This document shows, piece by piece, positions 33,929 to 45,180 of a stretch of DNA of 64,000 nucleotides. The stretch's first letter is position 1. The number at the start of each line of letters is the position of its first letter. Both the position numbers and the translations under genes were made by a program. The notes under the pieces were generated by a model. That model saw only the letters and a program-made list of their open reading frames with translations, did not search any database and was not told where the DNA came from. The stretch is taken from NCBI GenBank assembly GCA_016490735.1, contig JAEMWC010000210.1, positions 596,001-660,000 of the forward strand, in the 5' to 3' direction. The stretch comes from Pachyseris speciosa. Lineage: Eukaryota; Cnidaria; Anthozoa; Scleractinia; Pachyseridae.

Positions 33929-34370
33929 ATCAAGCATCTACCCCAAGTTGTCAGTGCTTTCGGTTCATGTAATGTTTTTCTTTTTTTATACGATTTTCGC
34001 CCTCTACGTAATTCAAGCTTAAGGAGATTTCTTTTCGTTCGGTAAATATTTCCAAAACAACAGTGTCATACATCTATTACTTTTTACTCCACTGAAACGG
34101 TTAATTTTCCAGTCCTCAGCTAATTATTTTACAGTTTAATTAGATAATTAATTTTAAGAAGGAATCTAGAAACCAAATCGATCAGTGGCCTCTCTGCTCC
34201 CTGATCAAGCATCTACCCCAATTTGTTAGTGCTTTCGGTTCGTGTAACGTTTTTCTCTTTTTATAGGATTTTCGCCCTCTACGTAATTCTAGGTTATGGA
34301 GACTTTTCCGTTCGGTAAATATTTCCAAAACAACAGTGTTATACATGTATTACTCTGCACTCCTCTCCAC
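33929..34370. repeat. Direct duplication of about 170 bases
   Basis: 33929-34097 and 34200-34370 match closely over tcaagcatctacccca, gattttcgccctctacgtaa and ttcggtaaatatttccaaaa. Spacing start to start is about 271 bases, so the copies are separated by roughly 100 bases of unique sequence. Both lie in the intron after LRR exon 2. Not coding. Confidence 0.8.
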
Positions 34371-35117
34371 TTCAACAATGAACGGTCTCTCTATAGCCAA
34401 AAATTCGTTATCTTGTACAACTGGTGTTTACGTCCCTCAAGTAAATCACTATACTTCATGTTTAGCAGGTTCCTGTCAGTCTCTCCCTTCTCGGATCTTC
34501 TTCCCTCCACTGGAATTGAGGATTTGTTTATGTTATGACAGTTTTGACTTTCTTGTTACAGACCACTGTGTTTTCTATTGTGCAATGAGAAGGAATTCGG
34601 TAACATTTTATTCAAATAATTTTTGAGGTTCTCGCCGCTTCCCTTTACCACTTCTGTGTTGAAGAATTTGTATCAACAGATGATTGCCTTGAACGTTTTA
34701 ATGATAAATTTCCCCTGCAATGGGGTATCTGCCGTTCTACCAAAAGATGCTGACCTGGCGTTACATCTTGAAATGAAAAATTTGGAAAAGAGCACTGCTG
34801 TGGGTGCAAATCTGATAAAATCTGAAAACGAAACGATAAAGGCCTTTCAAAGAGATCTAGCAACCTGGTTACTTACTTAGAGTGGTTTTCACTTGAGCGT
34901 TGAAATTATTTCACTTTTGCTTTGGTTTTTCTTTTCTTCTCTACGGTATTGCTTAGCAAGGCTCGCGCCACTTTCTCAACTAATGAGACACAAAACCAGG
35001 ACCTTGAGGACTTGATCCGCATTTTCTCATGCTTGGCGTTGCATACATGTAATTATTTCGGTCTTCTTCGTATTCTGATTGGCTCACGGGGACATAGGGC
35101 GCCTCTGGCAACCTGAT
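34371..35117. other. Intron stretch, unassigned open frame
   Basis: An 85-codon + strand frame (34623-34880) has no motif I recognise; it contains AVGANLIKSENETIKAFQRD. No other signal seen. Not called as a gene. Confidence 0.35.
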
Positions 35118-35953
35118 ATTAGGGAACTTAAGCATCAACGACGATGATGCAAATGGCAACGGCAACGAAAACGTCATTTCAAGCTATAACTTCTCGTTAT
35201 CATAACTCTTTCGCGAATTTTCCAACCTTTTTTTTTTCAATTTTTTATTGCTTAAAAGACAGATACATGCAAGAACGATACTAACAATAACATGAGAAAT
35301 TACACTAAATAATAACTACTGACCCTTAGGACTAACGCTGATTACAAATTTACGTTACGTTACATTCACAGTCGGCGAGATCTGAATTGAAGGTATGGTT
35401 GATAATATAGACCCTCATACCCATGCCCCCAGATACAGCATTTGTAAATATAAAAATTAAGTTACAACATGTTTTGCCACTTTTTGTAATGAACAGATTC
35501 TTTCTTATTCTTTTTTGCGATTGAAAATTCTAGTTTTCGAGTTTCTGTTGTTTTGGCCTTCAGTAAAGATAAAGACGGCTTAATATTTTTACAGTGACAT
35601 AGATAAATGGTATATTTCCCAAGAATGATTATGTGATTTAACAAAAAATTTTCTGGGTTGTTATCGGGATACCAAAAAGGATGGTAATCTCGTCAAGCTT
35701 ATCAATTTTCACACAAAATGTGAGCGAACTATCCATAAATTAGATTGCTGTGGCCGGGGTTGAAGTAAAAAAAGAAGAAATTAATGTCACGCGCTCAAAT
35801 TCTCCACAGAACCTTGAATTTGGTCATTTCACGCAGAGGCGGCAAAGAAATGTAACACAATGTAAAAGGTGTAGAGGGATTGTTTTTACCCATAAAACCT
35901 GTTGTTTAGTGACTTGCTTGTTGCTGTTGCCGTCGTCATTGCTTAAGCTCCCT
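35118..35953. mobile_element. MITE with inverted ends, interrupted by an AT-rich insert
   Basis: Left end GGGAACTTAAGC followed by gacgatgatgcaaatggcaa; right end, inverted, GGGAGCTTAAGCAATGACG. Both subterminal regions carry cggcaacg/cgttgccg words. The middle (about 35228-35650), starting in a T run with tttttattgcttaaaag, looks like an inverted retroelement tail inserted later. A related fragment follows at 35960-36120 (ggcaacggcaaaaagaacat). No coding part. Confidence 0.65.
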
Positions 35954-36174
35954 TTTTGGGACTACGGCAACGGCAAAAAGAACATCACAAACAATGAGGT
36001 TTTCTGAGCAACAATGGCTTTGTGGAAAATTTGTACATTTCGCTACCGTCCTCTGCAAATAACAACGTTAAAGGACCATATTCAAGTTTGTGAAGTACGT
36101 GAACCTGTGACAAAAGTTTCAAATGACACTTTCGTTGGCTTTGCTTTACCTGCTATTGTTATGCCTTTTTGCAG

Positions 36175-36245
36175 GGATCTGGAAGAAAATAACATTCACA
36201 ATCTTCCTTCTGAGATAGCTTCGCATTCAGCAAGTTGAAGTTCTT
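36175..36245 (+). CDS. Leucine-rich-repeat exon 3, frame broken
   Basis: Bounded by ttgcag and gtaagt. Reads DLEENNIHNLPSEIA, then the frame is off by one relative to SKLKFL at its end. It is 71 bases long, one short of the 72 of the intact exons, and an in-frame TGA appears. Pseudo-exon or assembly error. Confidence 0.65.
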
Positions 36246-36723
36246 GTAAGTAGCAACGTAACTCCATATTTGTACATGTATTTGGGGATGAGAGGGGAAA
36301 GGTTGTTATAACACTAGAAACATTGGACACCTACCTAAATCCTTAAACAATGCGTAACCAGGCTATATCTCTACGGTATTCGTGGACTGGCGCTAGAATG
36401 GGTGAAAAGTTACTTCTCTGAGAGATCACAATTTGTAGAATATGGAAAGAGATCAATCCCCCGTAAGATCTATTGTGGGGTCCCTCAAGGATCAATTCTG
36501 GGTCCACTATTCTTTATTCTATGCATAAACGACTTGAATAATGCTTCAAAGCTCGAGTCAATCTTATTTGCAGACGACACCAATTTATTTATTTCACACA
36601 CAGATCCAGATTTCCTAATCACTACTTTCAGAGCAAACAGACTACCTCTAAACTTAACTAATACAAATTTTATGGAATTTAACCAATGGCAGAAAAAGTA
36701 TTCTTCTAACTTTAACGTTGTTA

Positions 36724-37195
36724 ATCGAAAGCTTTTTCAAAGTCTATGAAGAGAAGTAGACCTGGGATATTACACTGTGCAGCATAATGGATGATGCCAT
36801 CAAAAAGTCGTATATTTTCGCCGATGAATCGTCCTTTAATAAAACTTGTCTGATCGTTTTTTATAAGCTTTGGAAGCACGGACTTAATGCGGTTTGCAAT
36901 AGCTTTTGCTGCAATTTTATAATCCGTGTTGAGGAGGGTTATAGGACGCCAATTTTTTTACATACAAAGGCTCCGTAACATTTTTTGGAATAAGTTTAAT
37001 GATTCCACGTCTTTGGGTGATAGATAGTCAGCCCGACTCGTACGCAAAGTTAAGAGCAGAAAGAAGGTAAGTTAAAATGTCATTCAAAAACAAGTTATAA
37101 ACTTCAGCTGGAAGGCCATCTGTGCCGGGTGTTTAATCCGAACCCATAGATTTTAAGGCTTCTGCGCATTCTGTTTCGGTTAAGATACAGCCCCC
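36724..37195 (-). pseudogene. L1 reverse transcriptase, inverted 5' segment
   Basis: On the - strand: TPGTDGLPAEVY, NVTEPLYV, NWRPITLLNTDYKIAAKAIA, RIKSVLPKL, FIKGRFIGENIRLFDGIIHY and LLLFIDFEKAFD, the catalytic Asp of block A, then the target site. Some frame noise. Confidence 0.8.
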
Positions 37196-37204
37196 TTTCA
37201 CCAT

Positions 37205-37370
37205 ATTTATTTATTCTGGCAGCGGAGATACTGGCCAAGTCAATCCGAAAGAATAGGAATATAAAGGGTTTCTCTCTAGACAAAAAGGAAGTTAAGATAC
37301 GTCAATATGCTGATGATACTACTCTTATCTTAAACAGGTCTTAAGGACTCAGCCCTGCAATTATTAGCGG
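37205..37370 (+). pseudogene. L1 reverse transcriptase, direct segment with YADD
   Basis: LAAEILAKSIRKNRNIKGFS, EVKIRQYADDTTLILNRS (catalytic Asp-Asp), then after a frame change KDSALQLLAELR. The roughly 60 residues expected between FEKAFD and LAAEIL are missing at the inversion junction. Confidence 0.8.
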
Positions 37371-37413
37371 AGCTCCGGCGGCCCGAAGGGCCACCAAGCG
37401 TAGCACCATACCT

Positions 37414-37445
<32 letters not shown>

Positions 37446-37501
37446 AAAATGGCTAGCGGTATTGCTCGTGGGCGAGCACGACGACGACGAGGATGGTGGT
37501 G

Positions 37502-37534
<33 letters not shown>

Positions 37535-39533
37535 CATAACAATCCAACATGGCGGCCATACTCCACCTGGCCCAGCAGCTAACCAGCTAGTTTACAGCGT
37601 ACGCCCAGCGTACATCTTTGATACTGGACATCCATCTTATAGCCAATCGACACCTGTCAAAACAAGGTATCCACTGACCAGTGTCACGTGACCACATCGC
37701 GGGCTCAAGTTAACACCTCATTGAGGTCAGCTTTTTTTTTAAGTTGACCGCTGACCAGGTACTTGCTTTCGATTTGATCGCAGGCTTAAGCCAGGTGTGG
37801 GACACCCAAACCAAATCGAGGCTTAATTTTTCGCGCTCTTTCTGCGGCTCGTAATTTCACATTTACTTGGTTTCTTCATTTTGAGGAAAACAACTTCATC
37901 TTCTTCGATCGAAGTTTGTATTTAAATTCGCGTAAAAAGCATAAAAATCAAGAACTTGTCAAAAGATACTCCGAAAGGTCAATTTTCAAGTGATGAAAGG
38001 AAGAGCGAAAGATTTTTCTCAAGAAAAGCTTCAAACTTGGATCGATTGCGCGGTTGAAAACAGTATAATTTAACGCTTCAAGGGTTTTCACTTCACTGCG
38101 GCATCTTGCAGCTCACCAAAAAAGGTCACTTAACAGTTCACCTGTGTTAATGGGAGGAACGAGTAGCTCAAACTCTGTGGAAAAAGCTGTTTCTTTGGAC
38201 AAACCGTTTGCTATTTTGTGGATGCTTGTTTTTATTTTACTGAATTGAAGCTTACGTACATTTTCAAGTGGTAGAAACTTCTACAACACAGCACAGGACA
38301 GTGAGGTAAATTAAATAAATAGAAGCTTAACATTTGGTTTAATCGTTGTTACTTTTGTTCAGGAATGAAACTTGTCTTTTTCTCTCGAATGGATATAACT
38401 AAAAATCATAAGTACTCGTTTTGGATGCAAGGAAGTAGTTGAATTGTTTTTTTTTTGTTAAGTTGTTTTCTTTGCAAGTGAACAAGTGTTTTTACTCGGC
38501 TTGGCTGACTGTTTTTCGACCTTGGTACCTCAACAGCGTTAAGAAACTTTTGCCCTTACCTTAATAACACGTAATCACAATGAGTCCACGTAAAATTAAG
38601 CATGAAAGGCGGAAACTCAAGCTCGAGTAAAACAAAAAGCCGATCAAATGCATGAGCTTGTGCGCGTCTCAAAATCTGACATAAAGTTGTCAAAATGCTG
38701 TCAAAAATGTCAAAGACCAGCATGCTTCACTCGTCATTTGAAAAACGTTTGAGATCTTCCTCAAAAGCGGCCTGTAAACAACAATATTAAGTTTTGCAGT
38801 CTATAAACATGTCGTCTTAATTTGTTTGAACCGGTTAGAATCAGCGTTTGGACGTTAAAAACACCGAAATGGGTTGACTGGCTGGGCTGGCTTTGATAAA
38901 TTTTATAGTGTACGGGTCAGCGAGAGAAATGCTGGTGTGGTTTGGCAAGCACTTTCTTCGTTAACTGGATGATGCTTTGCCAATGAGAATCATTAATTGA
39001 AGAAGGTTCTTCGGAAGACATGGGAAGTACCAGTAAAACTATCAAAGCTCTTTAGCGTTTTGTGTCAGCCAAGGAAAGATTTTGTGGGAAATGGCGCTAT
39101 TATTCAGCTCTGTCGCGTTCCGAGTGATTGCTGCCTCAGTGATTCCTATTGACTGCTCTAAACGATCAGGTGTGGACCTCTTTTTTGTCTTTTCTACGGA
39201 CATTGATGTCAAAATTGCTAAGCAATTTTTGTTACTTGTCTAATTTCTCCACCTTCTCCAACAATCTTCGAAGAAATATTATTCGTATTGTGCTTTGTTT
39301 TCTTGTAATACTTATGTTTGTTCTGTTGTTTCTGAACCACGGTCAATTCCTGTCGACTGCTCTTAACGATCAGTTTTTACCCTTTATTGTCTTTTCTACG
39401 GGCATTTATGTCAAAGTAAATACCGATCTCAAAGCAGGGGTTACTTGTAAGAGACAAGTATTCGATTTAATTTGATTAGGTTAGCTGTGGGCCACGTTTA
39501 ACTTTCACCTCTTAGTTGTTAGAATGTATAATA
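37371..39533. other. Non-coding DNA inserted in the L1, part 1
   Basis: Begins near gagctccggcggcccgaagg. It includes a stretch (37480-37700) with cgtgggcgagcacgacgacg, and a pair of direct repeats at about 39142-39220 and 39344-39420 (shared words gactgctct, aacgatcag, gtcttttctacgg). 38830-38990 is similar to 44925-45090. No coding frame with a recognisable motif. Probably one or several non-autonomous elements. Confidence 0.45.
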
Positions 39534-39964
39534 CACTAACAGCCCACGTATAAGAACCTGGATTTTCCAATTTAGCCTAAATAGGTTCTTATATAAATGG
39601 TACTTAAAGAAAATCTAGGCTACCAAGGTTCTTAAAATAGGTTCTTATATTTTCATATGAATTTTATCTGAATATACTATATATATGATAAATATCATCT
39701 CATAATACAGTATAAATCATTTATTTGTACCATAGAGAAATGCCTATAGGCAGTTCAGTGCAGGTACAATATATGTCCTTAACAAAACATAACAACGAAA
39801 CTCATTCAGCAGTTTCTACCCTTACACTCTTACAGCAAACCCACTGATAAGAACCTAACTTAAAATTGTAGCCTTAATAGGTTCTTATGTGGAGGGGGCT
39901 TAAAATGAAAGTTTTAGCCTAACAGGTTCTTAAAACCCAGGTTCTTATACGTGGGCTATTACTG
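39534..39964. mobile_element. Mariner/pogo-type MITE with reiterated aggttctta words
   Basis: 431 bases flanked by TA (39532-39533 and 39965-39966). Ends are CACTAACAGCCCACGTATAA and, inverted, CAGTAATAGCCCACGTATAA, and the repeat continues with gaacctgg. The word aggttctta or its complement recurs about eight times near both ends, as expected for transposase-binding sites. No coding capacity. Confidence 0.85.
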
Positions 39965-39966
39965 TA

Positions 39967-41362
39967 TTAGATAATATTCTTTGTATGGGAATTTACTTTC
40001 TCCCAATTATTCTCCAGTCATGTACTTTTTTTGTATCAACTTAGATGTATTCGCATGACAAAGTATTATTTAACTTAAAACTTAAAATTAAACTTAAAGT
40101 AAGCTCTTTCTCATCAATGTACACATCCTTTGGACTTCCTTCTCCTGCATGCACTCTTTCAATTACTTTTATTCATAGCGGTCACACCAATCTTGTGGTA
40201 TGTTTGGATGTCATTTGGCACTAATGTTTAATGGGATTTTTGATGTTTGATAAAGTATGTTGTGCAATTTCAAATGTACATGGAGAAATGTGAGACTAGT
40301 CCTTACCTTTCTTGCAAAATAGAAAATCAAGTTAAGATGGCTAACACGGCTTTCCAGCACTTTTGCTTTGGTGAATCATTACCTTAATTCCTCATACTAC
40401 ATTGTTAATTACCTTGATAGTGATATCAGCCAAATGCCCAATATTTTATTATCAAGTTGCTTAGTCTTGCACTTGGCTGGCCAGAAGAGCAGCTGGATTT
40501 CTTTTTGAAACTCACTGTAGGTGCATTGATTGATGAGCTTAATGTCAGCAAGAAGCTTTTTGCAATAGTAAGGTCAAGAAGTAACTGATCAAAAGAAATG
40601 TCTTGGTGTTAATGCATTAATCATCTAAATATTTTTATTGATTTCCATGGATCTTTCTTTCATAATTTTTTTGAGGCATACATATATCCAGAGGATACAC
40701 AATTTCTGATTTCCAACTGTCTCATGGGAGGCTTTGGATAACTGAAATTGCATTCATTATGAAGTGATGATCTGAATCATATATCTGATGTCGGATACTG
40801 ATTTAAAATAGCATCCACCAGGCTTCTCCACCAATTTCTAGTGGCTCTAAACCATAACTAAGTTGCCTACAGTTGAACGGGGAAACAGACCTGTCCTTAG
40901 GTATTGCTCTAAGATGTTAAGAAATGTTTGGTTTAAAAATTTATAGATTTAAACTAGCGTTGCAGGTTCTTTTTTACACAAAGTATTAAAGATTATTTTT
41001 AAAAAAACCTACCTCAATATTTTTATTTTGCTTTTTAACATCTCCAAACTCAATTTGCAAAGGAATTTGTATTACCTTACTCAATAGAATGCTTGTTTTT
41101 AGGGGGTGGGGAGTGGGGGGTGGGGGTGGGTGGGTGGGTCCAAATCCGTAAAAGGGGGTTCATATCTGCTAACAGTTCTGGACTAGGGGGTCCAAATCTG
41201 ATCCACAAGCAGATCTGGACTGGAGGGTGCAAATCTGCAGGGGGTCCAAATCCACTATTGCACTGGCTCAGATCACCTTTCCATACTATTTTTTACAGCA
41301 TTGGCTCTGTAGCATGAGTGAGGTCAGATGGGTGATATGAAAAGCATATTTACTAATTAACA

Positions 41363-41394
<32 letters not shown>

Positions 41395-41589
41395 CACTGA
41401 TTGCAGTCTTTAAAGATGCTAAAACAAGTGTGTCAGGAAAACGGGGGCGGTCCTTTTTGTCAGCAGGGAAATTCTCAGGGTAATATATACTAAACGTGCT
41501 AAAACAAACATGCAATATTAAAAACAGGATGCAATATTAAAAATATTGCAGCCTGTTTGTTTTATGACGTTTAGTATGTATGTTTTTAT
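39967..41589. other. Non-coding DNA inserted in the L1, part 2
   Basis: Holds a G-rich minisatellite-like stretch (41098-41270) with gggggtccaaatc repeated at least four times, and a hairpin at 41487-41578 with arms atactaaacgtgctaaaaca and its inverted partner. The rest is AT-rich with nothing recognised. Confidence 0.5.
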
Positions 41590-42378
41590 GGTCTATTGTC
41601 AGCTATAAAATCCCTTCGTAAAATGGTCTCCAGAGCTGCTGAGCTTGGGGAACACAACTCGGAAACTTCTTGTGACAATATTATGAAAAGCAAAAAGCCA
41701 GGTCCGTTAATATACAAACAGCTTGTCAATGCCAAAGGTATAAGCCCATGCAATAGCCAAAATAAATGGCTTCAGGACTGTAACTATTCTGATGAAGGCA
41801 ACAATTTTAACTGGGAATTTGCTTACCTTACGACACAAAGATGCATTAAAAGCACTAAACTGATCGAGTTCCAGTTTAAACTTTTGCATAGGCGTATACC
41901 AACCAATAACTTTTTATTCAAAATAGGAAGAAAAGAAAACGAGGAATGCACCCTTTGCCATGATTCCGCGGAGACATTAATCCACCTATTTTGGTCATGT
42001 CATGTTACTTCCACCTTTTGGAAAAGAGTGACTGACTTGCTTCACGACAACCTCCTGTTAATCGCCGAATACATTCTATGGAATATTACTGCACCGTGCC
42101 TGAGGCCGGAATCCCATGCCAAAATATGCGCTTCAATTAAACGGTTAGCGCGTTATCATATATGGTAGGCCAAATTGGACGAAACGTCACCAAATTTTGC
42201 CTCTTTTTTACGTCTTGTCAAATCTAGATTTACAATAGAGACAAAAGCGAAAGACACCTCAAAATGGACTCCTTTGTTGACTGCCTTTAATTTGTCTTTT
42301 TTTCCTCTTCCCCTGACGGACAATCTATTGGAAATATGCGAACGATTTTGTAATTGTCTAAAATTTTATTATTACTAA
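41590..42378 (+). pseudogene. L1 ORF2 C-terminal region
   Basis: SAIKSLRKMVSRAAELGE, PGPLIYKQLVNA, NFNWEFAYLTTQRCIKSTKL, IEFQFKLLHRRIPTNNFLFK, CTLCHDSAETLIHLFWSCHV (the L1 C-terminal Cys-His motif) and SHAKICASIKRLARYHIW. A single stop (TAG at 42166-42168) interrupts a frame that then continues KLDETSPNFASFLRLVKSRF to a stop at 42376-42378. Apart from that stop it is a clean 260-codon reading, so the insertion is relatively young. Confidence 0.82.
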
Positions 42379-42771
42379 ATTGTTCCACTCTTCAATTTTT
42401 TTTCCGTGTAACGTGCTCTTGTAATTGATTTGTACATGTAATTTTTGTTACATTGCTGTTACATTAAAAGTTCCTCTCAATAAACAAAAACCTTTAACGT
42501 TGTTATAAATGACAAACCATTACACAGGTCAATGAAACGTTCTTTCTTGGGGTAGTTCAAGATGAAAACTTGGAAGGCTCATATATCTAGCCTAGTAAAT
42601 AAAATATCTAAATCCATAGGTATAACTTTCAGATCTAGTTTCTTTCTTTCATCACCTTCTCTTCGCATGCTGTATAAAAATTTTTTAACTCTCTTTTTTT
42701 TATGTAGATTAGGTTACTTTAATTCTTAAATACACGACCCCACAAGCTTTTTGCTTTAAAATTCATCGTGT

Positions 42772-43893
42772 TTACAGCGCTTACCAGTCACACGCGCCCT
42801 CCAACGATTTTTTCCATTTTCGAAAACTAAGTTTTGGTGGACGTCAATCAAATGTTTCCATGACAATATAGTCCTCGTTTCGTGTCAGTTTCACGGCCAT
42901 GTTCAAACGTCGTTGTGAGCAGGTATAATCGCTCAGTTATTACTGACAAAGTTGTTTCCAGTTTAATTCGTTGAGATGGAGGATTATGGAGGATTATTAT
43001 GTTGAGACAACATGGTCTGCCTTGAATCACATAGCATGCAGAAACACTTTTTGGGAGCAAAACGTTTGTGAAGAAGGCGATTCGATTGTACGTAAACACT
43101 GGAGCCGTAAGCGATCCGCCAAAGCCTGAGAAGATCAAAGAAACGAAAAATATCAGGTAGCTGAAAACGTTGGCCCCAGAAGACTCAGAAAATGAGTCGA
43201 GTTGTGTGAAATTTGACTTTTTATCAGCTTTTTACGGATATAGATTATTTTAGCCGCAGAAATTCTTGTTATTCGTTATGCTGTAAGAAAATCCAGAGCT
43301 CTATCTTGACGAGTTGCAAGCGTGGTTGTAGTACGAGAGAGGTGAGGCGTATGCAATGCAAACCCTCAGCAGAACTATACGACAAATGGGACTTACGGTA
43401 AAAAAGGTACTGAAAGCCGCAAGAGATTAGCAGTCAAATGTTTGTAGTTCATCCTGTAATAAAGGTTATTATTTAGTTCTCATGTTGTTGTGGTTGTACA
43501 CTGTTCCTAAATTTGTAGCCTCAAATCATTGCCCGTGAGCAAGACGAATGAATAGGCACATAGTTCAGATGATTTACTTCTCAGTTTCAACCAGAACAGC
43601 TTTTGTTTATCGACCAGTCAAGCGAGCATGTTGTTGTGGTTGTACACTGTTCCTAAATTTGTAGCCTCAAATCATTGCCCGTGAGCAAGACGAACGAATA
43701 GGCACATAGTTCAGATGATTTACTTCTCAGTTTCAACCAGAACAGCTTTTGTTTATCGACCAGTCAAGCGAGTAGTTCGTTTCAAAGAAACCCCGTTATT
43801 GTCATGGATACATTTGATTGACGTCCACCAAAACTTAGTTTTCGAAAAAGGAAAAAGCCGTTGGAGGGCGCGTGTGAGTGGTAATCGCTATAA
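42772..43893. mobile_element. Element with inverted ends of about 100 bases
   Basis: 42772-42870 and 43796-43893 are inverted copies, sharing cacacgcgccctccaacg and gttttggtggacgtcaatca. The inside is non-coding and contains a tandem duplication (43481-43772). Inserted at the 3' side of the CR1-like LINE relic. Confidence 0.75.
43481..43772. repeat. Tandem duplication of a 146-base unit
   Basis: 43481-43626 and 43627-43772 are almost identical (for example catgttgttgtggttgtaca and cagttcagatgatttacttc-like words in both; one visible difference is gacgaatgaa against gacgaacgaa). The high identity shows a very recent duplication. Confidence 0.9.
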
Positions 43894-43901
43894 ATAAAGA
43901 T

Positions 43902-43958
43902 TATGTATGTATGTATGTATGTATGTATGTATGTATGTATGTGTGTGTGTGTGTGTGT
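43902..43958 (+). repeat. (tatg)n / (tg)n microsatellite
   Basis: About eleven tatg units followed by about eight tg units. It sits between the inverted-end element and a LINE tail. Confidence 0.95.
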
Positions 43959-43959
43959 T

Positions 43960-44272
43960 CTCCTGAGATTACTGGCTCTTCATCTCTTGAATCCTTTAGG
44001 AAAAAACTTAAAACATCTATCATCAGTACTAATTCTGTCTAATGCGTGTACAAATATGAATTCTCAGTACTTCAGTTACCATGTTGGCTGGGTTTAGTCA
44101 TCTTTTATTTGTTGGAGGGAACCTAAGTCCTACAAGCCCCATGGTTTCAATTAGTTTCCCTCGCCATTTTTGTTGTTGTCCTATTTTTTCTATGTTAACC
44201 ATTGTCATTTATTAATCATTGTAAGTTCATCATGTGGCAAATAAATAGATAAATAAATAAATCACATGGCAG
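43960..44272 (+). mobile_element. LINE 3' end with (aaat)n tail
   Basis: The + strand reads ITGSSSLESFRKKLKTSI before a stop, the C-terminal signature of CR1-like LINE proteins, followed by an untranslated tail ending caaataaatagataaataaa. Possibly the 3' end of the LINE split by the L1 at 36724-42491. Confidence 0.6.
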
Positions 44273-44544
44273 GAAACAATTACCACATATGCCAAGCGTG
44301 TCACTGATGTTCTTACCAGTCAGTTTGATGTCTTCTTTGACCTATTACTGAACAGACGAACGGGCAACGTGCTATCTATTTCTTGTATATGTTATAATTC
44401 ATTTTTATGCTTGGTTTATTTTTTTCTCTTGACATTTCTCTCCACAACGTAATCGGTGTAATTGGCTATATGTCGCTAGGTGATGACCCAACAGCCGAGT
44501 GCTTCTCATTGATACAATCTTTTCGAATGTTTTTCATATTGCAG

Positions 44545-44616
44545 GACATTGGCACGTAATAAGATTCCTTTTTTACCACCTGATGTATTTTCAAATCTAA
44601 CGGAATTACTTATGCT
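44545..44616 (+). CDS. Leucine-rich-repeat exon 4, intact
   Basis: Exactly 72 bases between attgcag and gtaagt, with the same phase as exon 1. Encodes TLAR followed by NKIPFLPPDVFSNLTELLML, a canonical LRR with all consensus Leu/Phe/Asn positions filled. The phase fits exon 1, so the two could be spliced together directly. LRR ectodomain exon; likely receptor or adhesion protein. Confidence 0.78.
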
Positions 44617-45180
44617 GTAAGTCTCATTTTCCTTCTATAACTCCATCAAGTTTATTCAATTGATTGATGCGAATGGTATTTCATAGTTTGCGGAGCAATA
44701 TGGAAAATAAAATATGGTAACCTATCGATGCCAGAAATTTAGGTTTTGGTTACAACGTCCCGTACATCAGTCTCTCTAAAGAAAATGTGACAAAAAAAGT
44801 AGCGCGCTTTGTGCTTCACGCTGCACTTAAAAAGTTCAGTAGAAAACTTCGTTCACAGACTGACAACGAAATGCAAGCTCCGTATTTTGCCATCTAACTC
44901 GATTGATTCTTGGGTTTCATTTTTGCCTGAACCACGAAGAATCAGCGTTTGTATGTTACATAACAGAGAATGGTTTGACTGGCTTTGCTAATTTTATAGT
45001 GTACTGGTCAGCGAGGGAAAAGCTTGTGTGGTTAGGCAAGATTATAATATAACTACATCTTCGTTGCTGTGTAACAGGATGATGTTTTGTAAACAAAAAA
45101 CAAAACACAAAGAACTCTACTGTCTTGTGAAATTTATATTCTGTAGGAAGCAAGTACCGTATGTTTCTACACTCAGAAAA
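44617..45180. other. Intron stretch with a dispersed repeat
   Basis: 44925-45090 resembles 38830-38990 (shared words agaatcagcgtttg, attttatagtgtac, ggtcagcgag). Family unknown, non-coding. Nothing else recognised. Confidence 0.5.

Larger units (their letters stand above)
36724..42491 (+). mobile_element. L1/Tx1-type LINE with 5' inversion and 14-base target duplication
   Basis: CTTTAACGTTGTTA is present at 36710-36723 and 42492-42505. Inside, a - strand segment (37195-36724) encodes the first half of an L1 reverse transcriptase, and + strand segments (37205-37370 and 41590-42378) encode the second half and the C-terminus; the 3' end is ataaacaaaaac. An inverted 5' part, a deletion at the inversion point and a direct 3' part is the known outcome of twin priming. 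About 4.2 kb of non-L1 DNA (37371-41585) separates the two + strand segments. Confidence 0.85.
36357..42730 (+). pseudogene. CR1-like LINE reverse transcriptase, split by an L1
   Basis: First part (36357-36723): LYGIRGLALEWVKSYF, CGVPQGSILGPLFFILCIND, SILFADDTNLFISH (catalytic Asp-Asp) and TNTNFMEF. It stops in SNFNVV. The reading resumes at 42492: NVVINDKPLHRS, then in other frames ISSLVNKISKSIGITFRSSF and SPSLRMLYKNFL, ending near 42730. The L1 between them duplicated 14 bases of the target. Related to the LINE at 8121-9199 but not identical. The matching 3' tail may be the one at 43960-44270. Confidence 0.8.
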
